A stretch of 64,000 nucleotides of DNA from Hydrogenovibrio sp. (lineage in GTDB: Bacteria; Pseudomonadota; Gammaproteobacteria; Thiomicrospirales; Thiomicrospiraceae), in assembly GCA_015484555.1 (NCBI GenBank), contig WFMZ01000058.1, positions 60,984 through 124,983 of the forward strand, read 5' to 3'. The number at the start of each line of letters is the position of its first letter. The stretch's first letter is position 1. The position numbers and the translations under genes were made by a program. Positions 20,153 to 29,290 of the stretch are shown here, piece after piece. A model generated the notes under the pieces. It had not been told where the DNA came from and made no database searches. It saw only the letters and a program-made list of their open reading frames with translations.

Positions 20153-22747
20153 ATGACAAATCTAGTAATTGTAGAGTCCCCCGCAAAGGCCAAAACCATA
20201 GAAAAATATTTAGGTAAGGGCTTTACGGTTAGGTCTAGTTACGGCCATATTCGTGACATTCAGAAAAAAGGCATGGGTATTGATTTAGCGAACGGCTTTG
20301 AGCCGACCTATGAAATCTCGCCAGACAAAAAGAAAACGGTTGCCGAACTTCGAAAATTGACCAAAGAGGCCGATACGGTTTGGTTAGCGACCGATGAGGA
20401 CCGCGAAGGGGAAGCCATTGCTTGGCACCTAGCGGAAGCCTTAAAGCTAGATGTGACCGAAACCAAACGAATTGTTTTTCACGAGATAACCAAAAGCGCG
20501 ATTCAAAAAGCGATTTCTGAGCCAAGAATAGTCGATATGGATTTGGTTCATGCACAACAAGCTCGCCGTTTATTAGATCGAATTGTAGGCTTTGAGTTAT
20601 CGCCTATTTTATGGAAAAAAATTAGAACAGGCTTGTCTGCAGGCCGTGTACAGTCTGTTGCAGTACGTTTAATTGTAGAGCGGGAGCGTGCGGTAGAAGC
20701 GCACCAAGCCGACATTAGTTTTAAGCTGCAAGGTCAGTTGGCTTTGTTGAACGACACCTTGAAATCAGTTGGTCAATTAGATGTTAAGCGTACCGGTGCT
20801 TTTGCAACTGAAGAAGCAGCACGAACTTTCTTAGAAGCTTTGCAGTCTTCGTCGCTATCTGTTGCGAAGTTGGAAGAAAAACCTGCTAAAAAGACGCCAA
20901 AGCCTCCTTTCACGACATCAACCCTGCAGCAAGAAGCTTCTGCTAAACTAGGCTTTTCAGTGAAGCAGACGATGATGGTCGCTCAACGCTTATATGAGTC
21001 AGGTAAAATCACCTATATGCGTACAGATTCGGTGAACTTGTCGGAAGAAGCGCTTAAAAGTGCCAAAGAAGTCATTAGTAGCGACTACGGTGTTGACTAT
21101 TCAAACACTCGTCGATTTAAGACCAAAAATGCCGATGCACAAGAGGCGCACGAAGCAATTCGCCCTACTAGTTTTGCTGATTCGGATGTGACAGGTGAAC
21201 GTAATGAACAACGTTTGTATCAACTAATTTGGCGTAGAGCGATTGCCTCGCAAATGTCGGATGCGAAGTTATTAAGAACCACGGTTGATGTGGCTATTTC
21301 TGGTTTGCCAAGCGATAAGCTAGTGGCAAAAGGGGAAGTGGTTGTCTTTGATGGTTTCTTAAAAGTCTATAACTTAGAGGGCGATAATGCTGATGGCTTG
21401 TTGCCTCCTATGGAAATCGGTCAAGCCTTAAGCTTGGGCGAGCTAGGCGTTCGTCAAAGTTTTTCTCGTGCGCCAGCACGTTATAACGAAGCCAGTTTGG
21501 TTCGTACCCTTGAAGAAATGGGCATTGGCCGACCGTCTACCTATGCACCGACTATTGATACTATTCAAAACCGTGGTTATGTGGTGAAAGAAGATCGTGA
21601 AGGCACACCTCGTGAGTATCGTCAACTGGTGTTAACGGCCGATAAGTTAACGGCTGAAACCTTAACGGAAAACGCGGGTTCTGAAAATAAAAAACTATTT
21701 CCAACCGATATTGCTGGCATTGTAAATGACTTTTTAGTGAAGCATTTTGGCGATGTACTAGACTTCAAATTTACCGCTAACGTAGAAAACCAATTTGACA
21801 CTATTGCCAAGGGTGAAGAAGAGTGGGCAACCATGTTGGACAAGTTCTACAGCCAATTCCACCCTAAAGTGGTTGCAGCGGAAGACGTTTCTCGTGAAGA
21901 AGCAGGGCAGTCCCGCGCATTGGGTAATGACCCTAAGACGGGCAAACCTATGTTTGTTAAGATTGGCCGTTATGGTCCTTACGTTCAGTTGGGCGATGGC
22001 GAAAATGAAGAAAAACCAACTTTTGCTAGCCTAATGCCAGGCCAAAAAATGGATTTATTAAAGCTCGAAGATGCGTTAGAGCTCTTTAAGTTGCCTCGTG
22101 AAGTGGGTGAGATGCCAGAAAGCTTTTCTGCTACGGCAGTTGATGGAACGGTATTTGAAGTTGAAAAAGGTCAAATCATTATTGCGAAGCAAGGGCCTTT
22201 TGGACCTTACTTAGAATATGGCCCTAAAAAATATGCGCCTATCAAAGGCTTCAACCCTTTGCACATTACCTTGGAAGAAGCGACTGCGCTGATTGAAGTG
22301 AAGATTGTTGCTGAAGCGGAAAAGATTATTCGCGTCTTTAAAGGAACGGATGTCAAAATTTTAAAAGGTCGTTGGGGGCCTTATATTACGGACATTACGA
22401 CCAAGAAAAATGCCAAAATTGCCAAAGATGAAGATGCAATGGCACTCACTTTTGAAGAATGTGAAAAACGTTTGGAAGAAGCGCCAGAGCCTAAGAAGCG
22501 AGGCAGAGGCGCGAAAAAAGCACCGGCTAAGAAAAAGGTAGCGGCCAAGAAAACTGCCGCAAAGAAAGCGCCAGTTAAAAAGGCAGTTACGAAGAAAACA
22601 ACGGCAAAGAAAGCGCCAGCTAAAAAGGCAGTTGCTAAGAAACCAGCAGCCAAAAAAGCACCGGCCAAGAAAGCCGCTGCTAAAAAAGCGGTCGCCAAAA
22701 AACCTGCAGCTAAAAAGAAGGCAGTTAAAGCGAAAGAAGCAGGCTAG
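20153..22747 (+). CDS. topA: DNA topoisomerase I with lysine/alanine-rich C-terminal tail
   Basis: LVIVESPAKAKTIEKYLG, YMRTDS, GRPSTYA; C-terminal (K)KAPAKKA repeats. Confidence 0.95.
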   Translation: MTNLVIVESPAKAKTIEKYLGKGFTVRSSYGHIRDIQKKGMGIDLANGFEPTYEISPDKKKTVAELRKLTKEADTVWLATDEDREGEAIAWHLAEALKLDVTETKRIVFHEITKSAIQKAISEPRIVDMDLVHAQQARRLLDRIVGFELSPILWKKIRTGLSAGRVQSVAVRLIVERERAVEAHQADISFKLQGQLALLNDTLKSVGQLDVKRTGAFATEEAARTFLEALQSSSLSVAKLEEKPAKKTPKPPFTTSTLQQEASAKLGFSVKQTMMVAQRLYESGKITYMRTDSVNLSEEALKSAKEVISSDYGVDYSNTRRFKTKNADAQEAHEAIRPTSFADSDVTGERNEQRLYQLIWRRAIASQMSDAKLLRTTVDVAISGLPSDKLVAKGEVVVFDGFLKVYNLEGDNADGLLPPMEIGQALSLGELGVRQSFSRAPARYNEASLVRTLEEMGIGRPSTYAPTIDTIQNRGYVVKEDREGTPREYRQLVLTADKLTAETLTENAGSENKKLFPTDIAGIVNDFLVKHFGDVLDFKFTANVENQFDTIAKGEEEWATMLDKFYSQFHPKVVAAEDVSREEAGQSRALGNDPKTGKPMFVKIGRYGPYVQLGDGENEEKPTFASLMPGQKMDLLKLEDALELFKLPREVGEMPESFSATAVDGTVFEVEKGQIIIAKQGPFGPYLEYGPKKYAPIKGFNPLHITLEEATALIEVKIVAEAEKIIRVFKGTDVKILKGRWGPYITDITTKKNAKIAKDEDAMALTFEECEKRLEEAPEPKKRGRGAKKAPAKKKVAAKKTAAKKAPVKKAVTKKTTAKKAPAKKAVAKKPAAKKAPAKKAAAKKAVAKKPAAKKKAVKAKEAG

Positions 22748-22793
22748 TGTCGGTTTAAACCTCTTTTCTATTTCCCTCTCTTTTAGTGTTTAA

Positions 22794-22834
22794 AAACGGC
22801 TTATCCTTCTCAAAGGGTAGGCCGTTTGTTTTTT
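22794..22834 (+). terminator. Rho-independent terminator after topA
   Basis: aaacggc...ggccgttt hairpin followed by gttttttc. Confidence 0.7.
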
Positions 22835-22929
22835 CTGAACTCACTTATCTTTAATTCCGCTAAAAATTGTCCAAAGCCAGCCCGGTTGACAGTGTAAAAT
22901 AACCTCAAAATTTTAAGGAAGGATTTCGC

Positions 22930-24741
22930 ATGAAACAGCTTGTTGCTGATAGTTTGGTCAAGGCCATTAATCAACTGAAATTGGAAGCGGTTTTAGCCGC
23001 CGATTTCGAGCCTAATATTGTCGTTGAAAATGCCAAAGATAAAGCGCATGGTGATTTTGCAACCAACTTAGCGATGATGCTGACCAAACTTGTAGGCAAG
23101 CCACCTAGAGACGTTGCCCAGCTAATTATTGACCGCTTACCTGAATCAGATGTCATTACTAAAGTGGCGATTGCTGGCCCGGGTTTTATAAACTTCTTTA
23201 TTGATGAAGCGGCTAAATACCAAGTGGTGCATGAAGTAGCCAAACAAGGAAATCAGTTTGGTGAAAGTACGTTGGGGGCGGGGCAATCTGTATTGGTTGA
23301 GTTTGTTTCTGCTAACCCAACCGGACCTTTGCATGTAGGTCATGGTCGTGGTGCGGCCTATGGTGCCAGTTTATCTAACTTGCTGAAAGTAGCCGGCTAT
23401 ACCGTTTCTAATGAATATTATGTGAACGATGCAGGTCGCCAAATGGATATTTTGGCGACTTCTACTTGGTTGCGCTACCTGTCTGAAAGTGGTCAAAGCT
23501 TTCCTTTTCCAAGCAATGGCTATAAGGGTGACTACATCTTTGATGTGGCAAAAGGGTTGATTCAACAACATGGCGATAAGTTTGTTTTTGAAATAGCAGA
23601 GGTCTTTGCAAACGTAGCGGCTGATGAAGTAAAAGATGATCAGGGTGAAGTGATTTCTGGCGACAAAGAAAAGCATATTGATGGCTTAATCGTGAACGCC
23701 AAGCAGCTATTGGGCGAAGCCAATTACCGTGTTATTTTTGATGAAGTGTTAAACCTAATTTTAAGTGATATTAAAGAAGATTTATCAGGCTTTAACGTTG
23801 AGTTTGATACCTGGTTCTCCGAAAGATCATTAATGGATTCAGGTGTTATTGATGCGGCACTAGAAAAGTTACAAGCCGCAGGAAAAATTTATGAAAAATC
23901 AGGTGCGCTTTGGTTTAAGTCTACCGACTATGGCGATGAAAAAGATCGTGTTGTGGTGCGAGACAATGGTTTAAAAACCTATTTTGCATCGGACATTGCC
24001 TATCACCTAAATAAACTAGAACGAGGGTTTGATACGCTAATTGATGTTTGGGGGTCTGATCACCATGGTTATATTCCGCGCGTAGAAGCGGCGATGACAG
24101 CGATGGGTGCAGACCCTAAAGCGCTTGAAGTCTTGTTGGTTCAGTTTGCTATTTTGTATCGTTCGGGCAAAAAGTTATCAATGTCGACTCGTTCTGGTCA
24201 ATTTGTTACTTTGCGTGAATTACGCGAAGAAGTGGGCGTTGATGCGGCACGTTTTTTCTATGTTCAGCGTAAGTCAGAACAACACATGGACTTTGATTTA
24301 GATTTAGCCAAGTCACGTTCAAATGAAAACCCGGTTTATTATATTCAGTATGCGCATGCGCGTATTTGCCGTGTATTTGAGCAAGCAAAGCAAAAAGGTT
24401 TTGCGGTAGATTTTGAAAGTCAAAAGTCTACCCTAAAGGGCATAAAGCCAGGGGTGGTCCCGCTGTCTTCTTTGACACTAGAACAAGAAAGCCTGTTAGC
24501 AACCTTATTGGGCAAGTATCCTGATGTAGTGAGCCGTGCGGCACAAGCCCATGAACCACACCAAATTGCTTATTACTTAAAAGACTTGGCGCACGGGCTT
24601 CACAGTTACTATAACGCTTGTCAGTTTGTGGTGGAAGATGAAGCCGTACGTAGTGCACGTTTTGCATTGATTGCTGCGGTTAGACAAGTGTTACGTAATG
24701 GTTTGGCGATTATTGGTGTGTCTGCACCTGAAAGCATGTAA
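22930..24741 (+). CDS. argS: Arginyl-tRNA synthetase
   Basis: VEFVSANPTGPLHVGHGRGAAYG, KLSMSTRSG KMSKS-like motif. Confidence 0.95.
   Translation: MKQLVADSLVKAINQLKLEAVLAADFEPNIVVENAKDKAHGDFATNLAMMLTKLVGKPPRDVAQLIIDRLPESDVITKVAIAGPGFINFFIDEAAKYQVVHEVAKQGNQFGESTLGAGQSVLVEFVSANPTGPLHVGHGRGAAYGASLSNLLKVAGYTVSNEYYVNDAGRQMDILATSTWLRYLSESGQSFPFPSNGYKGDYIFDVAKGLIQQHGDKFVFEIAEVFANVAADEVKDDQGEVISGDKEKHIDGLIVNAKQLLGEANYRVIFDEVLNLILSDIKEDLSGFNVEFDTWFSERSLMDSGVIDAALEKLQAAGKIYEKSGALWFKSTDYGDEKDRVVVRDNGLKTYFASDIAYHLNKLERGFDTLIDVWGSDHHGYIPRVEAAMTAMGADPKALEVLLVQFAILYRSGKKLSMSTRSGQFVTLRELREEVGVDAARFFYVQRKSEQHMDFDLDLAKSRSNENPVYYIQYAHARICRVFEQAKQKGFAVDFESQKSTLKGIKPGVVPLSSLTLEQESLLATLLGKYPDVVSRAAQAHEPHQIAYYLKDLAHGLHSYYNACQFVVEDEAVRSARFALIAAVRQVLRNGLAIIGVSAPESM
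24442..24460 (+). repeat. Dispersed repeat copy R5 (degenerate) inside argS
   Basis: ataaagccaggggtggtcc; core gccaggggtggtc retained; encodes IKPGVVP. Confidence 0.6.
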
Positions 24742-24743
24742 CT

Positions 24744-25421
24744 TTGTCACAACGCGATTTTAAGCATGCGGGGCATCGCCCTAAAGCCAGTTACCAACGA
24801 AAATCTCAGGCAGATGCTAAACCTGTGGTGCCAACCCGTTCTGGTCTTTGGGCAATAATGCTGTTATTTAGTATTATTTTGATTACTTTATTTTTTGTAG
24901 CTAATCACTTTATAAAGGGTCAAGATGATGTTGAAGAGGTGGCTCTTGTCATACCTGATGCGCCAGAGCAAACCTTGCTTCAAGCGGAGGTCTTAAATGC
25001 CCCTGTTATAGTGGAAGAGCAAGGTAATGATTTGCCGAAGGTTAAGACCTATAAACCTTTAGTTGCCTCTTCTGAATCTAAAAAATCTAATAAAGTGAAT
25101 TATAGTTTTTATGAAGGCTTGGCCGCTTCGGAAGTGGTGGTTGATGTGGAGCCTATTTCGATTAAGCTGAAGAGTCCTTATTTTATTCAGGCAGGTACCT
25201 TTAGAAAAGAGGCTGATGCAAAGCAAGAGCAGGCGCGCTTGTTAAGGCATGGACAGCACTTATTTTTATTTGAAGTGACTTCGCGAGATAAGAAGTATTA
25301 TCGGCTACGTATGGGGCCTTATGAGGATCGCTTGAAAATGAATAAAAAAAGAAATGAGTTAAGAAGGTTGGGCGTTGATACTTTGTTGGTTAAGGCAAAG
25401 TATGCCGCTTCTAAAAAATAA
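24744..25421 (+). CDS. SPOR domain protein (TTG start)
   Basis: Single TM then C-terminal SPOR domain (FIQAGTFRKEADAKQEQARLL...YRLRMGPYEDRL). Confidence 0.85.
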   Translation: MSQRDFKHAGHRPKASYQRKSQADAKPVVPTRSGLWAIMLLFSIILITLFFVANHFIKGQDDVEEVALVIPDAPEQTLLQAEVLNAPVIVEEQGNDLPKVKTYKPLVASSESKKSNKVNYSFYEGLAASEVVVDVEPISIKLKSPYFIQAGTFRKEADAKQEQARLLRHGQHLFLFEVTSRDKKYYRLRMGPYEDRLKMNKKRNELRRLGVDTLLVKAKYAASKK

Positions 25422-25442
25422 AGAAGGGTAATTCTTGGCAAT

Positions 25443-25469
25443 AAAAAAGGCGCTATAAGCACCTTTTTT
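25443..25469. terminator. Bidirectional hairpin terminator between convergent genes
   Basis: aaaaaaggcgctataagcaccttttttt-type stem-loop. Confidence 0.7.
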
Positions 25470-25490
25470 ATTGTCTGGAACAGAATTATT

Positions 25491-26534
25491 TTAGCTTGTT
25501 ACTTCACTTTCATCTTTAACAATATTACGCCCCGATTCTTTGGCAAGGTATAGTGCATCATCTGCTCGCTGAATAAAGTCATCTATGGTTTCTTCTTCAC
25601 CACGATAAGTTGAGACCCCAAATGAAGCGGTAATTTGCCCGAGTTCTTTGGTTGAGCCTTTGCGCTTTAGCTTGGCTTGTTCAATGTTGTGTCGAATTTC
25701 TTCAGCACGCTTTCGGGCCGCTTCAGCAGTGGTACCAGAGAGAATAATGGCAAACTCCTCCCCCCCATAACGGCAAATAGTTTCATTTTCTTGCTTACCT
25801 TTTTTGATAATACTGGTGAAATATCTGAGTACGCTATCCCCGACTAAATGCCCGAAGTTGTCATTGAAGCGTTTGAAAAAGTCGATATCAGTCATAATCA
25901 TCGATAAACTGGCAGGATCCTCTTTAGCTTCTTCGGTTAATTCAATCATGGTGTTGTTAAAGGCCTTGCGGTTACCCACTTCAGTTAACTCATCCATCAT
26001 AATTTGTGCTTTGGCTTTAATTAGCTCGGCACGTAATTCAGTCACTTCATCTTGTGTGTTGAGGATATCATTTTGAAAGTCTTTACTAGACTGTTTCATT
26101 GAGTTGGCGGTTTCTAAGATATTATGGGTTAAACTCTGGAGCTGTTTCTGATCAATTTCACCTTCTTCTAAGGTCGATGCCACCTTAGAAAGTTCATCAG
26201 TTTGCTTGTTGAGTAAATCACTCCAAAAGTCCATTTTTTTAATAACAGAGCTAATTAAACGTTTTAGCGCCCTGTCAAAATTGGTGTCGGCTTCGTCTTC
26301 TTCAGAAAGATAGGTTTCATATAAGCGTTTTCCTAGACGGTCGTTATAGCCAAAAGGATCATTTAATGCCGTGTCTAATTCTTTGGTAAATTTTGGAATA
26401 TTACCCTTAAAATATTGGTACCAGACATAGTAATTAAGCGGAGTGGGTGTGATTCCTTGTTCCTCAAACATATCGGTTAATTTTTTAAAAATTCGTCGCG
26501 CTTGGTCTGGCGCATCTTTGATATCAATTAGCAT
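25491..26534 (-). CDS. Diguanylate cyclase (GGDEF)
   Basis: DELTEVGNRKAFN, DIDFFKRFNDNFGH, RYGGEEFAI. Confidence 0.92.
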   Translation of the reverse strand: MLIDIKDAPDQARRIFKKLTDMFEEQGITPTPLNYYVWYQYFKGNIPKFTKELDTALNDPFGYNDRLGKRLYETYLSEEDEADTNFDRALKRLISSVIKKMDFWSDLLNKQTDELSKVASTLEEGEIDQKQLQSLTHNILETANSMKQSSKDFQNDILNTQDEVTELRAELIKAKAQIMMDELTEVGNRKAFNNTMIELTEEAKEDPASLSMIMTDIDFFKRFNDNFGHLVGDSVLRYFTSIIKKGKQENETICRYGGEEFAIILSGTTAEAARKRAEEIRHNIEQAKLKRKGSTKELGQITASFGVSTYRGEEETIDDFIQRADDALYLAKESGRNIVKDESEVTS

Positions 26535-26640
26535 AGGTTTTCCATTGTTTTTAATTTGGTAAACATCAATAATAGTGAATTATTTTACACCTAATCATAG
26601 GCAGAACCGACTTAAAATATTCTTTCGTGTTAATAGAATG

Positions 26641-26666
26641 GCGTTCGATGGGATTATTTCGAACGC
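26641..26666. promoter_or_regulatory. Perfect 8-bp inverted repeat GCGTTCGA-N10-TCGAACGC
   Basis: Located in the divergent region between the GGDEF gene and ubiK. Confidence 0.45.
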
Positions 26667-26714
26667 TCAAATATAGTATAGTGAGCATTAAATAGAAATA
26701 ATAGAGTGAAATAG

Positions 26715-26954
26715 ATGATTAATTCAGAAAAAATAACCTCTTTAGTTGAAGCCGTCTCTAAGGCTATTCCTGATGGGATTGGGCAATTGCCAGAAAATGC
26801 TCAAAATAACTTGAAAGCTATGCTGAGCAGTGTGTTTGAAAAAATGGACTTGGTTAGTCGAGAAGAGTTTGACCTGCAAACTCAGGTTTTGTTAAAAACT
26901 CGTTTGAAGGTAGAGGCTTTAGAAAAAGCTGTTGAAGCACTAGAGCAGAAATAA
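26715..26954 (+). CDS. ubiK: BMFP-type accessory factor UbiK
   Basis: 79 aa; SEEF-like coiled coil LVSREEFDLQTQVLLKTRLKVEALEKAVEALE. Confidence 0.8.
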   Translation: MINSEKITSLVEAVSKAIPDGIGQLPENAQNNLKAMLSSVFEKMDLVSREEFDLQTQVLLKTRLKVEALEKAVEALEQK

Positions 26955-26956
26955 GC

Positions 26957-28480
26957 ATGTCGAGCAGCTACGCTTCTATTCAAACACGCGCTTTTATGGG
27001 ATTAGCATCTCCATTGGTTGAGGTAGAAATTCACGTTACCAATGGTTTGCCCCAATTATCAATGGTAGGTTTGCCAGAGGCTGCCGTGAAAGAAAGTCGA
27101 GATAGAGTGCGTTCTGCCATTTTATCTAGCGGGTTTAGTTTGCCTCCCAAACGTATTACCTTGAACTTAGCGCCGGGTGACTTACCGAAGCAGGGCAGTC
27201 ATTATGATTTACCGATTGCAATTTCCATTTTATCGGCAACGGGTCAAATTACTTTGCCCACAGAGATGGATTCGTTTGAGTTTTTTGGTGAGCTTTCTTT
27301 AAATGGCGAAATTCGTTCCGTGAATGCCTTGTTACCTGCCTTGTTAGCGGCTAAAAACCAGGGCAAGACGGTCGTCCTTCCCATGCAAAACCTTGAAGAA
27401 GCTAGCTTGCTTGATTACCCTAATATTCTCGGCGCGGCTCATTTATTAGACATTGTTGCCTTTTTACAAAATGGAATGTCATTAACCTCTGTTCCAGACA
27501 AAGGCTGTAGTGAGCAAGCTTGTTACGAGCAAGATATGGCGGATGTTCAAGGCCAAGTACAGGCAAAAAGAGTGCTAGAAATTTGTGCCAGTGGCGGGCA
27601 TTCATTGTTAATGGTAGGTGAGCCGGGTTCTGGAAAAAGTATGTTGGCCACGCGCTTATTAACCATTTTACCTGAGTGGACTCAAGCTGAAGCGGTTGAG
27701 GCAGCAGTGATTCGTTCTATTGCTGGTCAGTCAGTTTCAGCAGATAATTTTTATACTCGTAAATTAATTGCGCCACATCATTTAACCACGGCAGCCGCTT
27801 TAATTGGTGGTGGGTCGGGCGCGGTGCCTAAGCCAGGCGCGATTAGTTTGGCGAATCATTCAATATTATTTTTAGATGAACTACCAGAATTTAGACGAGA
27901 TGTTTTAGAGGCATTAAGAGAGCCGTTAGAAAGTAAAGAGGTGACTATTTCACGAGTGAATGGGCATGCTTCTTACCCTGCTAATGTCCAGCTAGTAGCG
28001 GCTTGTAATCCTTCGCCTTCAGGATTTTTTGCAGATGATTCTTTGGGGCGCTGTCAAGATACGCCTGAACAAATTGCACGTTATATGCAAAAAATATCGG
28101 GCCCTTTGTTGGATAGAATTGATTGCCATATTGAAGTCAAACCGGTGTCATTTAATGAGTTGAATGGCGAATCAAAGACGGTGAGTGAAACTTCAGCGGT
28201 AATTCGTACCAGAGTGGTTGCTTGTCGTCACAGACAGCTTCAGCGCCAGGGCAAGCTAAATGCTGACTTATCCCCTAAAGAAATTTCTGCCGCGGCAAAG
28301 CTAAATGCTGAGGCCTCACAGCTATTAGAGCATGCTGTGAATCGTTTAGGCTTGTCGGCAAGGGGGTATCACCGAGTATTGAAAATAGCCTTAACGCTAG
28401 CAGATATGTTGGGTGAGCCTTGCCAGGCCAATCATATTGCAGAAGCGTTGGCCTATCGTAAATTGGATTCAACCCTGTAA
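26957..28480 (+). CDS. comM: YifB/ComM Mg-chelatase-like AAA+ ATPase
   Basis: LPQLSMVGLPEAAVKESRDRVRSAI, GEPGSGKSMLA, LFLDELPEF. Confidence 0.93.
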   Translation: MSSSYASIQTRAFMGLASPLVEVEIHVTNGLPQLSMVGLPEAAVKESRDRVRSAILSSGFSLPPKRITLNLAPGDLPKQGSHYDLPIAISILSATGQITLPTEMDSFEFFGELSLNGEIRSVNALLPALLAAKNQGKTVVLPMQNLEEASLLDYPNILGAAHLLDIVAFLQNGMSLTSVPDKGCSEQACYEQDMADVQGQVQAKRVLEICASGGHSLLMVGEPGSGKSMLATRLLTILPEWTQAEAVEAAVIRSIAGQSVSADNFYTRKLIAPHHLTTAAALIGGGSGAVPKPGAISLANHSILFLDELPEFRRDVLEALREPLESKEVTISRVNGHASYPANVQLVAACNPSPSGFFADDSLGRCQDTPEQIARYMQKISGPLLDRIDCHIEVKPVSFNELNGESKTVSETSAVIRTRVVACRHRQLQRQGKLNADLSPKEISAAAKLNAEASQLLEHAVNRLGLSARGYHRVLKIALTLADMLGEPCQANHIAEALAYRKLDSTL

Positions 28481-29172
28481 TGGAAATGGAGTCTATTTAC
28501 CTGACCGCTTTGCTGGTCGGTTTACTGGGCGGCGTGCATTGTTTGGGTATGTGTGGCGGTATTGTCGGCACGCTAAGCTTTAACCTACGCCCTGAAGTTC
28601 AACTTAGCTACATTCGGCAAATTCCTTATCAGTTGGCTTATAACCTTGGCCGTATTACGAGCTATGTATTAATAGGTTGTTTGTTTGGTTTTTTAGGCAG
28701 TCGCTTAGTCTCTTTAGCGGAATTTTTACCCCTTCAACAAGGTCTGCAGTTTTTTGCGGGTAGTTTCATGATTGTACTTGGGCTTTATTTAGCGGGTGTT
28801 TGGAACGGTATTGTTAGAGTTGAAGCGCTGGGTAAAACGGTGTGGAAATGGCTAGCGCCTGTGGCTAGCAAGATGTCTTGTGTACAAACTCTGCCACAAG
28901 CGATGTTATATGGTTTGGTTTGGGGTTGGTTGCCTTGTGGCCTGGTGTATAGCATGCTTATTATGGCTTTGTCAGCGGGAAGTGCGCTAGAGGGTGGATT
29001 GGTGATGCTCGCATTTGGCTTAGGCACCTTGCCAAACTTGCTTTTAATGGGCTCGTTCGCGTTCTTCTTTACGCGCTTATCTCGTCATATCTGGGTTCGC
29101 CGATTTGCAGGTAGTACCGTAATTTTGATGGGTTCATGGCAAATATGGCTGGCGGTGAGTGTCAGTGTTTAA
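28480..29172 (+). CDS. Sulfite exporter TauE/SafE-family (COG2836-like) membrane protein
   Basis: GGVHCLGMCGGIVG and GLVWGWLPCGLVYSML motifs. Confidence 0.85.
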   Translation: MEMESIYLTALLVGLLGGVHCLGMCGGIVGTLSFNLRPEVQLSYIRQIPYQLAYNLGRITSYVLIGCLFGFLGSRLVSLAEFLPLQQGLQFFAGSFMIVLGLYLAGVWNGIVRVEALGKTVWKWLAPVASKMSCVQTLPQAMLYGLVWGWLPCGLVYSMLIMALSAGSALEGGLVMLAFGLGTLPNLLLMGSFAFFFTRLSRHIWVRRFAGSTVILMGSWQIWLAVSVSV

Positions 29173-29190
29173 TGAATCGAGATAGACGGA

Positions 29191-29210
29191 GACCACCCCT
29201 GGCGATTTTT
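29191..29210 (-). repeat. Dispersed repeat copy R6
   Basis: gaccacccctggcgattttt; exact core; between convergent genes. Confidence 0.9.
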
Positions 29211-29290
29211 GGCATTGAAATATGCTAGCGTTCAATAGCATTCACAATGGGCGAGCCTTTTATCTGTTGATGAGATAAAGGTTATTTATC

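Noticed and set aside
22381-22698. 105-aa minus-strand Ala/Phe-rich ORF
   Set aside because: Antisense artefact of the Lys/Ala repeat in topA.
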